Of a DNA stretch of 64,000 nucleotides, positions 34,285 through 42,788 are shown one piece after another. The notes below the pieces were generated by a model that was not told where the DNA came from, did no database searches, and saw only the letters and a list, made by a program, of their open reading frames with translations. The position numbers were made by a program, and so were the translations under genes. Origin of the DNA: JBBRQP01 sp038226175 (GTDB lineage: Bacteria > Cyanobacteriota > Cyanobacteriia > Gloeobacterales > Anthocerotibacteraceae); the NCBI GenBank assembly GCA_038226175.1, contig JBBRQP010000002.1, positions 1-64,000 on the forward strand, read 5' to 3'. The number at the start of each line of letters is the position of its first letter. Position 1 is the first letter of the stretch.

Positions 34285-35510
34285 CGCACCACGACGATTT
34301 CTCGAGAGGGAATAATGTAGAGGCGTTGCTTGCCAGCGCCCGCTGCCATCGCTAAATCAGTGCAGTCACTTTCATGAATCATGACTTTACTGGTTCGGCG
34401 ACGCAGCCAATTACTAACACTTTCTAAGCCTTCGAGTCCTGCCGCATCGGTCGGTTGATTAAGCCAAAATCCCAGTCCATAGGCCGGATTGACCGTGCTA
34501 CCCATAAAACACTCAGCCAAGGTCGCTGCATTAATGACCCGCTCGCCTTGCCATAGACCCCCTGCTCGTAGCAATTCACCAAACTTTGCCCATTCGCGGG
34601 CGGTCATACTCGCCCCTGCGGGCAAGAGCGGGTTATCGGCTTGATCACGTCGCCAGTCAAAAACTTCAAGACCAATCGGACGAAAGATCCGCCGTTGCAG
34701 ATAATCCAGGGGGTCTTCGCGCCGCCAAGCCCGTTTACGCCGCAAAATTTCCCCAAATGCGCATAGATGACTAGGCCCATAACGAAAGACTGTGCCTGGT
34801 GCTTGTTCTGCTTCCACATTCAAAATGTACTGATACTTATTGACGACCCCGATGCCATCTAGTTCTTGATCCGCCGGATTGAGACCAGAGGTGAAATTTA
34901 ATAAGTGCCGGATCGTGATCTGTGACTTCCAAGGGTCTTTATCCCATTCATGCAGGGTTTCACAGGCCAATTCATCTAGCTGCAAAAAACCATCATCCAC
35001 AGCTGCTGCTGCGGCCGCTCCCCAAAAACTCTTGGTCGCACTAGCTAGTACGCAGGCCATCTGTGCCGTATGGTCATGGTCGTATTGTTCAAATACTAAG
35101 TTGCCTCCCTGAATGATCAGCACGGCAAACCCCCCGTGAAAGGCTGAATAGGTCGCAGCTTCTTCATAAAACTGCTGCTCACGGGCACTGAGGCCCGCAG
35201 TAGGCCAGAGCCAACCCCCACCTTCTTCAGCATCAGCATCGGTATCCTGTAAGGCAATCTGAAGGCGCATCTGTTCGCGTTGGGTCGGCGTGAGCAAGGC
35301 TTCTACATCTAGGCGTAGTTTTTGGCGCAGATTAGTATCATTACGACTACCAGGAATTTTAACTTGACGGATTAATTCTTGAACCTGTTCACGTTGCTCA
35401 ATGGTCAGATCGAGACCACGTAGTGCCCGTAGTAGACCACCACTGACACGTCCCCCAATTTTGGGTAAACTCGGTTCTTGCGGTGTGCTGAGATTAATTT
35501 CCGGTAACAA
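34221..35510 (-). CDS. Beta-lactamase-fold serine hydrolase with N-terminal LTxxQ region
   Basis: 429 residues. From about residue 120 a class C/penicillin-binding-like hydrolase: nucleophile S157-A-T-K160 in VLASATKSFWG, RHLLNFTSGL, Y244 in FRYGPSHL at the YxN position, RIFRPIGL, ASMTAREWAKFGELL, and near the end GKQRLYIIPSREIVVVRQG. The first 90 residues hold two LTxxQ motifs (LTIEQREQV at 35-43, LTPTQREQM at 73-81) spaced like Spy/CpxP periplasmic chaperones. No signal peptide is evident, which is odd for both parts. It probably acts on a peptide or ester substrate; antibiotic resistance is not implied. Convergent overlap with the aminotransferase gene. Confidence 0.85.
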   Translation of the reverse strand: MLPEINLSTPQEPSLPKIGGRVSGGLLRALRGLDLTIEQREQVQELIRQVKIPGSRNDTNLRQKLRLDVEALLTPTQREQMRLQIALQDTDADAEEGGGWLWPTAGLSAREQQFYEEAATYSAFHGGFAVLIIQGGNLVFEQYDHDHTAQMACVLASATKSFWGAAAAAAVDDGFLQLDELACETLHEWDKDPWKSQITIRHLLNFTSGLNPADQELDGIGVVNKYQYILNVEAEQAPGTVFRYGPSHLCAFGEILRRKRAWRREDPLDYLQRRIFRPIGLEVFDWRRDQADNPLLPAGASMTAREWAKFGELLRAGGLWQGERVINAATLAECFMGSTVNPAYGLGFWLNQPTDAAGLEGLESVSNWLRRRTSKVMIHESDCTDLAMAAGAGKQRLYIIPSREIVVVRQGDKGGKFRDEEFLTLLLGE

Positions 35511-35710
35511 GGGCGATTCTCACAGGAGGAATTGCAGTTAGGATACCAAGAGCATAGATTTTTTTCAGCAAAACTTGAGACTTTTGACTAAATTAGATCA
35601 TATTTTTGTTGGTGGTTTTGATGCATAGCTTGGGTTGAGCAGTGTGCTTCTAACGTAACATACCCCTATTTCTTACTGAGGAGGGAAGCTATTCGATACA
35701 ATAAGCAACA

Positions 35711-36634
35711 GTGAGAGTTAACCCGATGTTTGTCAGTGTTGTCATCCCTACCTATAACCGCTTGGCGATTTTGACTAAGGCTCTAGATGCCTTAGAAAAT
35801 CAGCTATCGCACACAGAGTACGAAATCGTAATTGTGGATGATGGTTCAACTGACGAGACCGTACCGTTTTTGCAACAAAACGCCCAGCGGTTTCCCCATG
35901 TCCGCCTACTTGAGCAAAACCACAAAGGCCCTGCTGCCGCGCGCAATCTAGGTGTATGTGAAGCCATCGGCGATACGATTATTTTTATCGACTCCGATCT
36001 GGTGGTCACCCCCCAATTTTTGTCCGTTCATGTCAATACCCTAGAACAGGCTAAGGACGACAAAATATTTACGTATGGTCGGGTCGTCAATACGGCAAAT
36101 TTTGAACATCCCACCCGTGAACCTTACAAAATCACTGATTTCTCAGCGGCCTATTTTGCGACAGGTAATGTGGCAATAGCCCGTAAGTGGTTACTCGAAG
36201 CCGGTCTATTTGACGAAGGTTTTTCTCTATATGGCTGGGAAGACTTGGAGCTTGGCGTGCGGCTCAAAAAATTAGGTCTCCAGCTGATCAAATGTCCTGA
36301 AGCTGTGGGCTACCATTGGCACCCGCCCTTTAGCTTGAGTCAACTACCCCGTTTGATTCAAGTCGAGTATGAGCGCGGTAAGATGGGCGTTTTATTTTAT
36401 AAAAAGCACCCAACCTGGCAGGTGCAAATGATGATTCAGATGACGCCTTTACATTGGCTACTGTGGGGACTACTTTCCTTGGGCGGACGGCTCAATGAGA
36501 AAACCTTGTCGCCTGTGTTACAATTTTTAATCGAGAACGGCAAATCCCAACTAGCCTTAGAAATTGCGAGAATCTTTTTGAATTGGTACAACGTCCAAGG
36601 TGTGTATACGGCCTTTCGTGAGAGTGAGTCATGA
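35711..36634 (+). CDS. Family 2 glycosyltransferase
   Basis: 307 residues. GT-A fold: FVSVVIPTYNRLAILTKAL, VIVDDGSTDETV (Asp pair), GPAAARNLGV, IIFIDSDLVV (DxD-type metal site), ATGNVAIARKWLLEAGLFDE and GWEDLELGVRLKKLG with the catalytic ED. No membrane segments, apart from a hydrophobic stretch near MTPLHWLLWGLLSLGG. It adds a sugar to an envelope glycan, acceptor unknown. The start is GTG 35711 or ATG 35726; the latter begins right at FVSVVIP. Its stop overlaps the next start (ATGA), and it heads a GT2-TPR-LptC operon that suggests a role in lipopolysaccharide or related surface glycan. Confidence 0.9.
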   Translation: MRVNPMFVSVVIPTYNRLAILTKALDALENQLSHTEYEIVIVDDGSTDETVPFLQQNAQRFPHVRLLEQNHKGPAAARNLGVCEAIGDTIIFIDSDLVVTPQFLSVHVNTLEQAKDDKIFTYGRVVNTANFEHPTREPYKITDFSAAYFATGNVAIARKWLLEAGLFDEGFSLYGWEDLELGVRLKKLGLQLIKCPEAVGYHWHPPFSLSQLPRLIQVEYERGKMGVLFYKKHPTWQVQMMIQMTPLHWLLWGLLSLGGRLNEKTLSPVLQFLIENGKSQLALEIARIFLNWYNVQGVYTAFRESES

Positions 36635-37554
36635 AGCATAGTTTACTGGGGTTAAGTTTGATCACAGCCTTGCATATGGCAGTTGGCGCTCAGACCACTG
36701 CCGCTCCGGCGAGCGACTGCACGGCACGGCAAGCCGCGCTCTGTTCTAAGACTGAAGTGCCTGCTACACCTAATAACGACGCAAATGACGGTCCGACCTA
36801 TAGTATTGGCCTTCGAGAAGACCGCCCGCAGTTTTTACCAGATTCGGCTAAGCTCGTCACCCCAAAAAATATTCAAAAATTAGAAGCGCAAGCCAAAGCT
36901 AATCCCAAAAATGTAGACCTAAAATTTGACCTGCTGATGGCCTATTCCAAAACTTCTATGCTCGATAAAGCTTGGCCTGTCGCGCTACAAATCGATAAAT
37001 TAAATCCTGACTACACGCTCCAAGTCCTCAAAGAAACCGAAGCGCAAATCAAAAAAGACCCCAAAAATCAAGATGCACGCTATCGTGCCGCCATGGCGGC
37101 TTTTGCCCGGAGTTGGCAAATCAAAGAGCTAGCCCGCGATAAATATATGGAACCGCTCAAACGTGGTGAATCTATCCCTGATACGTGGTGGGAAGACTTC
37201 AAGGAGTACATCAAAACGGGAGACCCCGACAAAGCCAAAAGCCTCAATCGTCCTGACGTAGTTGCCATGCTTGATCAGGTGCGAGCCCAGCGTTCTAGTG
37301 CCGAAACTCAGTTGCAAGCGGTACTCAAGCAAGATACTAAGCAGACCTGGGCCAAAAATTACTTGGCTTTTCTCAACTACGACCGAGGCGATCTCAAACA
37401 AGCTGAAGCGCTGATTCGTGAATCGATTGCCTCTGACCCCGAAAATCCCCTGAGCCACTTTGCCTTAGGTCAGCTTTATTTGCGCCAAGGCCAGCTTAAG
37501 GATGCCGTCGCGCAGATGAAAGTCGCATTCCAATTACGTGCTCAGGGTAAATAA
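36631..37554 (+). CDS. Exported TPR protein in an envelope operon
   Basis: 307 residues. Signal peptide MKHSLLGLSLITALHMAVGA with probable cleavage before Q21. Helical repeats follow, including KLEAQAKANPKNVDLKFDLL, IKKDPKNQDARYRAAMAAFA and, at the end, ESIASDPENPLSHFALGQLY, then LRQGQLKDAVAQM. TPRs imply a protein-protein scaffold in the periplasm. It is coupled to the glycosyltransferase upstream by an ATGA overlap and lies seven bases before the lptC-like gene, so it may assist surface glycan assembly or export (inference). Confidence 0.8.
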   Translation: MKHSLLGLSLITALHMAVGAQTTAAPASDCTARQAALCSKTEVPATPNNDANDGPTYSIGLREDRPQFLPDSAKLVTPKNIQKLEAQAKANPKNVDLKFDLLMAYSKTSMLDKAWPVALQIDKLNPDYTLQVLKETEAQIKKDPKNQDARYRAAMAAFARSWQIKELARDKYMEPLKRGESIPDTWWEDFKEYIKTGDPDKAKSLNRPDVVAMLDQVRAQRSSAETQLQAVLKQDTKQTWAKNYLAFLNYDRGDLKQAEALIRESIASDPENPLSHFALGQLYLRQGQLKDAVAQMKVAFQLRAQGK

Positions 37555-37561
37555 GGTATCC

Positions 37562-38488
37562 ATGCGTTGTCTGCCCGGTCTATCTTGGTCTGCATTCTTG
37601 CTGCTTACATTAACCGGATGTGGTAGCCGCTCTGATACCCAAGCGAATCAAGAGACAGCCTCCGCCGCGATTCGCCCAAATCTGAGTTTTGATAATATTA
37701 TTCTCACCGAGTCAGATCAACAGGGTCAAGGCCAACTCTGGGAACTTAAAGCCAAAAAGGCTACCTATTCTCGTGATGGTAAATTAGCCGTGATCACGGG
37801 AGTAGAAGGTGTTTTCTTTGAGAAAGGTCAAAAAAGTCTCTTCGTACAAGCAAAGACCGGCGAAATTCAGACTGAGAAGCGGATTTTGAGTCTAAGTGGC
37901 GACGTTCGCGCCCACTCAACTACCCATAGACTGGCCTTCACCGCACGTCAATTACGCTGGTTACCGGATCAAAATCGCATAGAAGCACACGATGACCTCT
38001 CAGTTTGGGACCCCACCCAAAAAATTCGGGTGACCGGTCAACGTATGGATGGCGATCTCGCAGCAAATTTACTGACGATCACAGGTAATGTTCGCGCAGT
38101 TGCCCAGACCCAAAAAGTTATCATCCAATCCACCAAAGCCGCATGGTACGTCCAAAAAAGTAATCTTATTGCCGAGCAAGCGACTGCTTTTGGTGCGCAG
38201 GGACAATTAAGCTCACCTACAATCAATTGGGATATCCAAAACCGCCTGCTGAGCACCAATCAAGGCTTAGTCTATCAACGTAATCAGCCGAGTACCCGCC
38301 TCACAGCCCATGAAGGCTCCTGGGATCAAAAAAATAATTGGCTTACTGCCCAAGGCGATGTCAATTATTATCAAGGAACCATGCGGGTACAAGGTGATCA
38401 AGCCAAGACGAATCTAGCGGGCTATGTACGCTTTAGTGGCAAAACCATAACCAATTTAGAAGCCGCTAGTATCGCCGGGTTAAAATAA
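37562..38488 (+). CDS. lptC: LptC-like lipopolysaccharide-export lipoprotein
   Basis: 308 residues from the ATG at 37562. The signal ends in a lipobox LTGC with Cys20 as the lipidated residue. The mature part is a beta-jellyroll with repeating strands: LWELKAKKATYSRDGKLAVI, VFFEKGQKSLFVQAKTGEI, ILSLSGDVRAHS, LLTITGNVRA. Two LptC/OstA-like units appear to be present, the usual long cyanobacterial form. It would pass lipopolysaccharide from LptBFG towards LptA and LptD. E. coli LptC is membrane-anchored rather than lipidated and about 190 residues. lptA and lptB are not adjacent. Confidence 0.85.
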   Translation: MRCLPGLSWSAFLLLTLTGCGSRSDTQANQETASAAIRPNLSFDNIILTESDQQGQGQLWELKAKKATYSRDGKLAVITGVEGVFFEKGQKSLFVQAKTGEIQTEKRILSLSGDVRAHSTTHRLAFTARQLRWLPDQNRIEAHDDLSVWDPTQKIRVTGQRMDGDLAANLLTITGNVRAVAQTQKVIIQSTKAAWYVQKSNLIAEQATAFGAQGQLSSPTINWDIQNRLLSTNQGLVYQRNQPSTRLTAHEGSWDQKNNWLTAQGDVNYYQGTMRVQGDQAKTNLAGYVRFSGKTITNLEAASIAGLK

Positions 38489-38590
38489 TTTTCCACAATC
38501 AGAAATGGTACTAAGTAATTATGCTTATCTTCCAAAAATCCTGAAAGGCTTTCCTAGTAAGAATTCTTCTAATTGAGCCACGCAAATTAA

Positions 38591-38643
38591 AGATTTGCCC
38601 TCTTGATCCCGCAGGGGATCAGCGCTATGGTTGTGAGCAAATC
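38591..38643 (+). promoter_or_regulatory. Structured 5' leader before the DUF4912 gene
   Basis: Nested repeats: outer GATTTGC (38592-38598) with GCAAATC (38637-38643), inner GATCCC (38605-38610) with GGGATC (38615-38620) around GCAG. The structure ends 24 bases before the GTG start, with the strong ribosome-binding site AAAGGAGG in between. It may be a regulatory RNA hairpin; no known riboswitch class is recognised. Confidence 0.4.
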
Positions 38644-38666
38644 CTCTAAAAACAAAAGGAGGTCTC

Positions 38667-39929
38667 GTGGTTGAAGATAATCAGCTAGAAGACTTAACGT
38701 TACGTCAATTGCGGTTGGTAGCTCAGCGCTATCAGGTTGCGCGTTACAGTCGCATGACCAAACAAGAGCTTTTGGAAAATATTTTGTTAGCCCAGACTAA
38801 AGAGAGCCGTACGCGCACCCTGGGAGCCAAAGAAGAGGTTGAAAAAGCCAAATACCAAAGCGGAGGGACTACGTTCATGGAGTTATCAGACCTGGATGTT
38901 GAGTTAGGCGATTTACCAGCTGGATATGGAGAGAGTCGTATCGTATTACTACCGCGTGACCCGCAATGGGCCTATGCCTACTGGGATGTTCCCCTCGAAC
39001 ACAAACAAACCTTGCGCGCGCAGGGTGGGCAGCAGCTTTTATTACGGCTTTACGATGTCACGGATGTATTTTTTGATGGATTTAATGCCCATACGCTCAT
39101 TGAATATCCCTGTGATGAATTAGCCCGAGAATGGTATATTCCAATTCCAGTGAGTGACCGTCATTTTATACTCGATATTGGTTACAAAGCCAGTAATGGA
39201 GCGTGGCTAGTTTTAGCCCGTTCTGCTTCTGTACATGTTCCACCGATGTATCCCTCAAACTGGGTAGATGACTATTTCATCTCAATTCCTTCAGACCTTA
39301 GTCTAGAGAATAAGGATTTTGCTCCTTACACGCCCCCTGCACCCTCGCCGGGAGCTGTGGGTATCTATGCCCAAGCGACTACTAATGGCACCAATCATGG
39401 CTTGACCCAGCCTGCACCAGCACCGCCCGTCTTGACCCATGATGCTGTTTATCGTTATGTAGCCCAAATCAATGTTCCTGCGGGTTCTGCGCCAGAAGTA
39501 GGTTTGCAAGGTCTCTACTCAGAATCAGGCATCGGCGGATCTGGGGTAGGATTTATGACCCAAGCCCAACAACTCCCCCTACCAGCACTTTCTTTGTTTA
39601 GCGGTTTATTCTCAGCTGAATATCATTCCGCCCAATACGCACCGAGTAGCCGTGAACGCGGGTTTTGGTTGGTAGCTGATGCGGAGTTGATCATCTATGG
39701 GGCAACCGAGCCTGATGCCACGGTCACGATGGGTGACCAGACAATTCGACTCAACCCCGATGGTACCTTCCGCTTCCATTACCAGTTCCCTGATGGTTTG
39801 CGCGAAGTGCCGATTATGGCTGTAGCCGTAGATGGTGAACAAACCCGGGCGGTGACTTTACGCTTTATGCGTCAAACTCCTGTGCGTCATACCAATACCA
39901 AGGCTGAACTGGTCTTAGCAGAATACTAG
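38667..39929 (+). CDS. DUF4912 protein with N-terminal Rho-N/SAP-like domain
   Basis: 420 residues from a GTG with an ideal AAAGGAGG site. Residues about 5-45 (LEDLTLRQLRLVAQRYQVAR, then MTKQELLENIL) form a Rho-N/SAP-like helical motif that binds nucleic acid in other proteins. The DUF4912 domain is seen at about 85-200: SRIVLLPRDPQWAYAYWDVP, LLLRLYDVTDV and LDIGYKASNGAW. A proline/alanine-rich linker and a C-terminal segment with GATEPDATVTMGDQTIRLNP and GTFRFHYQFPDG complete it. DUF4912 is common in cyanobacteria; its function is unknown. It ends in a strong terminator. Confidence 0.88.
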   Translation: MVEDNQLEDLTLRQLRLVAQRYQVARYSRMTKQELLENILLAQTKESRTRTLGAKEEVEKAKYQSGGTTFMELSDLDVELGDLPAGYGESRIVLLPRDPQWAYAYWDVPLEHKQTLRAQGGQQLLLRLYDVTDVFFDGFNAHTLIEYPCDELAREWYIPIPVSDRHFILDIGYKASNGAWLVLARSASVHVPPMYPSNWVDDYFISIPSDLSLENKDFAPYTPPAPSPGAVGIYAQATTNGTNHGLTQPAPAPPVLTHDAVYRYVAQINVPAGSAPEVGLQGLYSESGIGGSGVGFMTQAQQLPLPALSLFSGLFSAEYHSAQYAPSSRERGFWLVADAELIIYGATEPDATVTMGDQTIRLNPDGTFRFHYQFPDGLREVPIMAVAVDGEQTRAVTLRFMRQTPVRHTNTKAELVLAEY

Positions 39930-39952
39930 CGTTACCTTAACCTGGACAGACG

Positions 39953-39975
39953 GGGGCTGACAGCCCCTTTTTTTT
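39953..39975 (+). terminator. Rho-independent terminator after the DUF4912 gene
   Basis: GGGGC (39953-39957) pairs with GCCCC (39963-39967) around TGACA, extendable inward, followed by eight T residues (39968-39975). It lies 24 bases past the stop codon. Confidence 0.9.
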
Positions 39976-40018
39976 GGGTCTATGGTTGATATACACCTGC
40001 CATAGTACAATAAACGCC

Positions 40019-40861
40019 ATGACCCAAGACCCTAGTACTTTTTGGTCTGAGCTATTAGCTTTCGCGCAGGCGACCACGCACGCAGTGGGTCATCAACTCT
40101 TGCAAGACAGCCAAACCCAGATTGCTGCGGATCAAAAAGAGGATGGCAGTCTTGTCACCAACTCTGATCGTTGGGCCGATGCTTATATCCGCGCTGCGAT
40201 TGCTACCACATTTCCGACCCATGGCGTCTTAACCGAAGAGGATAGCCATATATTTCCGGGAACTGAGTGGTGTTGGGTGGTTGACCCGCTAGATGGCACC
40301 TCAAATTTTGCACGGGGAATTCCCCTTTGGGGGATTTCACTGGCGCTACTTTATCGAGGCTATCCAATTTTTGGTTATGTAGCCATGCCCACCCTCGGAC
40401 ATGATTTTTATGCTTTTACGTCAGAGACGCAGCGTTTACCGTCTGCATGGAGCCAGGTTCCCCAAGGCGCTTTTCGCAATAATCAAGCGCTTCATCCTTC
40501 CCTAGCAATGCCGTCTGCCACGCAATTATTTAGTGTTTGCTCGCGCAGTCTCAAGGCGATCAAACGCCCCTTCCCAGCTAAGCTACGGATGATGGGCGTT
40601 GCTTCCTATAATTTGTTGAGTGTTGCGACAGGCAGCTTGCTGGGCGCAGTCGAAGCGACTCCCAAAGTCTGGGATATTGCTGCTGTTTGGGTGATTGTAA
40701 TTGCAGCCAAAGGGGTATGGGTAAGCCTGCAAACTGACCCAATTTTTCCTTTGCGTTCTGGCGTAGATTATGGTGATGTGGCCTATCCGACCTTGGCGGT
40801 TGCTCACGCACCCTTAGTCGCAATTTTTCAGCCATTGATCGAACTGCCAGCCCTAAACTAA
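40019..40861 (+). CDS. Inositol-monophosphatase-family phosphatase
   Basis: 280 residues from the ATG at 40019; an earlier in-frame ATG at 39974 lies inside the terminator and is rejected. Metal-binding motifs of the family: GVLTEEDS (Glu-Glu), WVVDPLDGTSNFARG and, near the end, ATPKVWDIAAVWVIV (WDxAA). These Mg-dependent phosphatases act on inositol monophosphate, histidinol phosphate or other sugar phosphates; the substrate is not clear here. The usual glycine after WDxAA is replaced by VWV, as in some divergent cyanobacterial members. It lies 102 bases before sds. Confidence 0.88.
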   Translation: MTQDPSTFWSELLAFAQATTHAVGHQLLQDSQTQIAADQKEDGSLVTNSDRWADAYIRAAIATTFPTHGVLTEEDSHIFPGTEWCWVVDPLDGTSNFARGIPLWGISLALLYRGYPIFGYVAMPTLGHDFYAFTSETQRLPSAWSQVPQGAFRNNQALHPSLAMPSATQLFSVCSRSLKAIKRPFPAKLRMMGVASYNLLSVATGSLLGAVEATPKVWDIAAVWVIVIAAKGVWVSLQTDPIFPLRSGVDYGDVAYPTLAVAHAPLVAIFQPLIELPALN

Positions 40862-40897
40862 GTATCAGGTTGGCTATTATTAACGCTTTTTGGGGTA

Positions 40898-40921
40898 CTC
40901 CCTTTACAATATGAAAGGGAG
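40898..40921. promoter_or_regulatory. Inverted repeat between the phosphatase and prenyl synthase genes
   Basis: CTCCCTTT (40898-40905), spacer ACAATATG, AAAGGGAG (40914-40921). Perfect 8-base arms, 43 bases before the sds start. There is no T tract, so an operator or leader hairpin is more likely than a terminator. Confidence 0.45.
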
Positions 40922-40963
40922 CTTAATCTTCCTTAACCTTGACCTTGGCTGGGGCGTACTTCA

Positions 40964-41935
40964 ATGGTGGCGAGTAGTAGCTACTTTACCTTGGTGGAAA
41001 CTGACCTAGAGCAGTTATCAAATAATTTAGTGGCCTTAGTGGGAGCACGTCATCCAGTTTTGGCCAAAGCAGCAGAATATTTATTTAAGGCAGGGGGTAA
41101 ACGTCTGCGCCCAGCTCTGGTGATCTTGGCGGCTCGGGCGACTGCTGCTCATGGCGAACCCAGCTCACGCCACCGTAGACTAGCAGAAATTACCGAGATG
41201 ATTCATACGGCTTCACTCGTCCATGATGATGTGATTGATCAAGCGGCATTGCGGCGTAATTTACCGACAGTTAATGCTTTATTTGGAGATAAAGTAGCTG
41301 TTTTGGCAGGGGATTTCCTATTTGCAAAATCTTCACTTTATCTAGCTGGGCTTGATAATTTAGAGGTAGTTAAGTTGCTTTCAACTGTGATTGATCACTT
41401 TGCTGAGGGTGAAATCCGGCAGATGCAGCAATCTTTTGACGTGCAGCTAACCTTTGAGGCTTATTTAGAAAAAAGTTTTTATAAAACAGCGTCGCTGATG
41501 GCAGGTAGTTGTCGGGCAGCGGGAGTTTTGAGTGGTGCACCCGAAGTCATGAGTGAAGGACTCTACCAGTACGGACGCTATCTAGGGACGGCCTTCCAAA
41601 TTGTCGATGACCTGCTAGATTTCACGGCAGCAGAGCAGGTTTTGGGCAAACCCGTAGCCTCCGACCTGTTGAGTGGTCATCTTACCGCCCCGGCTCTTTT
41701 TGCCCTTCAAACTGAGCCTCAATTGGCACCGCTCATTGAACAAAAATTTATGCAAGTGGGAAGTTTTGAGCAAGCATTGGCAATTATTCATCGCACTTCA
41801 GCCCTGAGTCAGACGCGTGCTCTCGCTCAAACCTATGCCGAGAAAGCCCGTCAAGCCTTAGATGTCTTGCCCCCTAGCCATGCCCGTCAAGCTCTCGCTG
41901 ACCTCACAGATTACGCCTTAGAACGCATATATTAG
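40964..41935 (+). CDS. sds: Solanesyl/all-trans polyprenyl diphosphate synthase
   Basis: 323 residues. Chain elongation of isoprenyl diphosphates for the plastoquinone side chain. First aspartate-rich motif DDVID at 88-92 (LVHDDVIDQAALRR), second DDLLD at 215-219 (FQIVDDLLDFTA), GGKRLRPALV for the diphosphate site. The residues just before the first motif (HTASLVHDD) are small, which in this family allows long chains, so a long-chain product is more likely than geranylgeranyl diphosphate. It starts with ATG; the TPR gene follows after 11 bases. Confidence 0.93.
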   Translation: MVASSSYFTLVETDLEQLSNNLVALVGARHPVLAKAAEYLFKAGGKRLRPALVILAARATAAHGEPSSRHRRLAEITEMIHTASLVHDDVIDQAALRRNLPTVNALFGDKVAVLAGDFLFAKSSLYLAGLDNLEVVKLLSTVIDHFAEGEIRQMQQSFDVQLTFEAYLEKSFYKTASLMAGSCRAAGVLSGAPEVMSEGLYQYGRYLGTAFQIVDDLLDFTAAEQVLGKPVASDLLSGHLTAPALFALQTEPQLAPLIEQKFMQVGSFEQALAIIHRTSALSQTRALAQTYAEKARQALDVLPPSHARQALADLTDYALERIY

Positions 41936-41946
41936 CTCAATTAGCG

Positions 41947-42786
41947 ATGATGCCAAAATATGTACTTAGTCTGAGTTTGTTGGGTAGTTGCTTGGGAATA
42001 ATCCTTCTTTTGCAATGGCCACGGTCTGATTTAGCCCAGCGCAATAACCAAATTTTGACAGCTGTGCCCTATTTACCCAAACCAGAAGTGGTCGAAAATT
42101 TTAGTTTCGGCTTTCGTTCCGTGTTAGCAGATTATTACTGGCTAGAGTTTTTACAATATTTTGGTGATACTGCAGCGCGCAAATTAACCGGCTATGGTGC
42201 CAATACAGCCTATTTGCGATTGGTGGCTACCCTTGATCCGCAATTTGTCGCAGCCTACGCAGCAGGTGGATTTGCTATTGCCGAGGCTCAACAGCAGCCG
42301 GAACGAGCCTTACACTTTATGGAGCAAGGAATCACCTTAAACAAAGCAAAACACTTGCCGATGATGTGGGAACTTTATCATCGCTATGCAGGCGTTGCCT
42401 TTTTATACAAAAAAGATTACCGGACAGCCGCGCACTACTTTGAACAAGCCATGCAGCAACCTGGCGCTCCTATTGCCCTGCAAGCCTTTGCTGCGGCTTT
42501 TTATCGGGCAAGTAATGATTGGGAAAGAGCCATTCCACTCTGGATTGATGTATATTCCTCAGCCCCTACTTTGGATAATCGGGAACGCGCACGTACGCAG
42601 CTACGCCGCATGGGTGTCTGGCTCAACCTTTGGGGCGCACGTCCCAGTCATCTCATACCCGACACTCAGCTGCTCAGAGTGCTCAAGTTGCCTGAATGTC
42701 CTATGAGGCATTGGCAGGTAGTGCCCTTGCCAAATTTTCAGGCCACATATATTCCCTTAGCGCAAATCCAAGCCCGCTGTCCTTAA
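41947..42786 (+). CDS. Membrane-anchored TPR-like protein
   Basis: 279 residues. One N-terminal membrane helix (YVLSLSLLGSCLGIILLLQW) then a soluble helical region with FGFRSVLADYYWLEFLQYFG, TLDPQFVAAYAAGGFAIAEA, ERALHFMEQGITLN and YRTAAHYFEQAMQQPGAP, giving about four TPR-like units. I recall similar proteins of unknown function in cyanobacteria. It is 11 bases downstream of sds and probably co-transcribed; no direct functional link is evident. It is convergent with the pilin gene, two bases apart. Confidence 0.75.
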   Translation: MMPKYVLSLSLLGSCLGIILLLQWPRSDLAQRNNQILTAVPYLPKPEVVENFSFGFRSVLADYYWLEFLQYFGDTAARKLTGYGANTAYLRLVATLDPQFVAAYAAGGFAIAEAQQQPERALHFMEQGITLNKAKHLPMMWELYHRYAGVAFLYKKDYRTAAHYFEQAMQQPGAPIALQAFAAAFYRASNDWERAIPLWIDVYSSAPTLDNRERARTQLRRMGVWLNLWGARPSHLIPDTQLLRVLKLPECPMRHWQVVPLPNFQATYIPLAQIQARCP

Positions 42787-42788
42787 AC

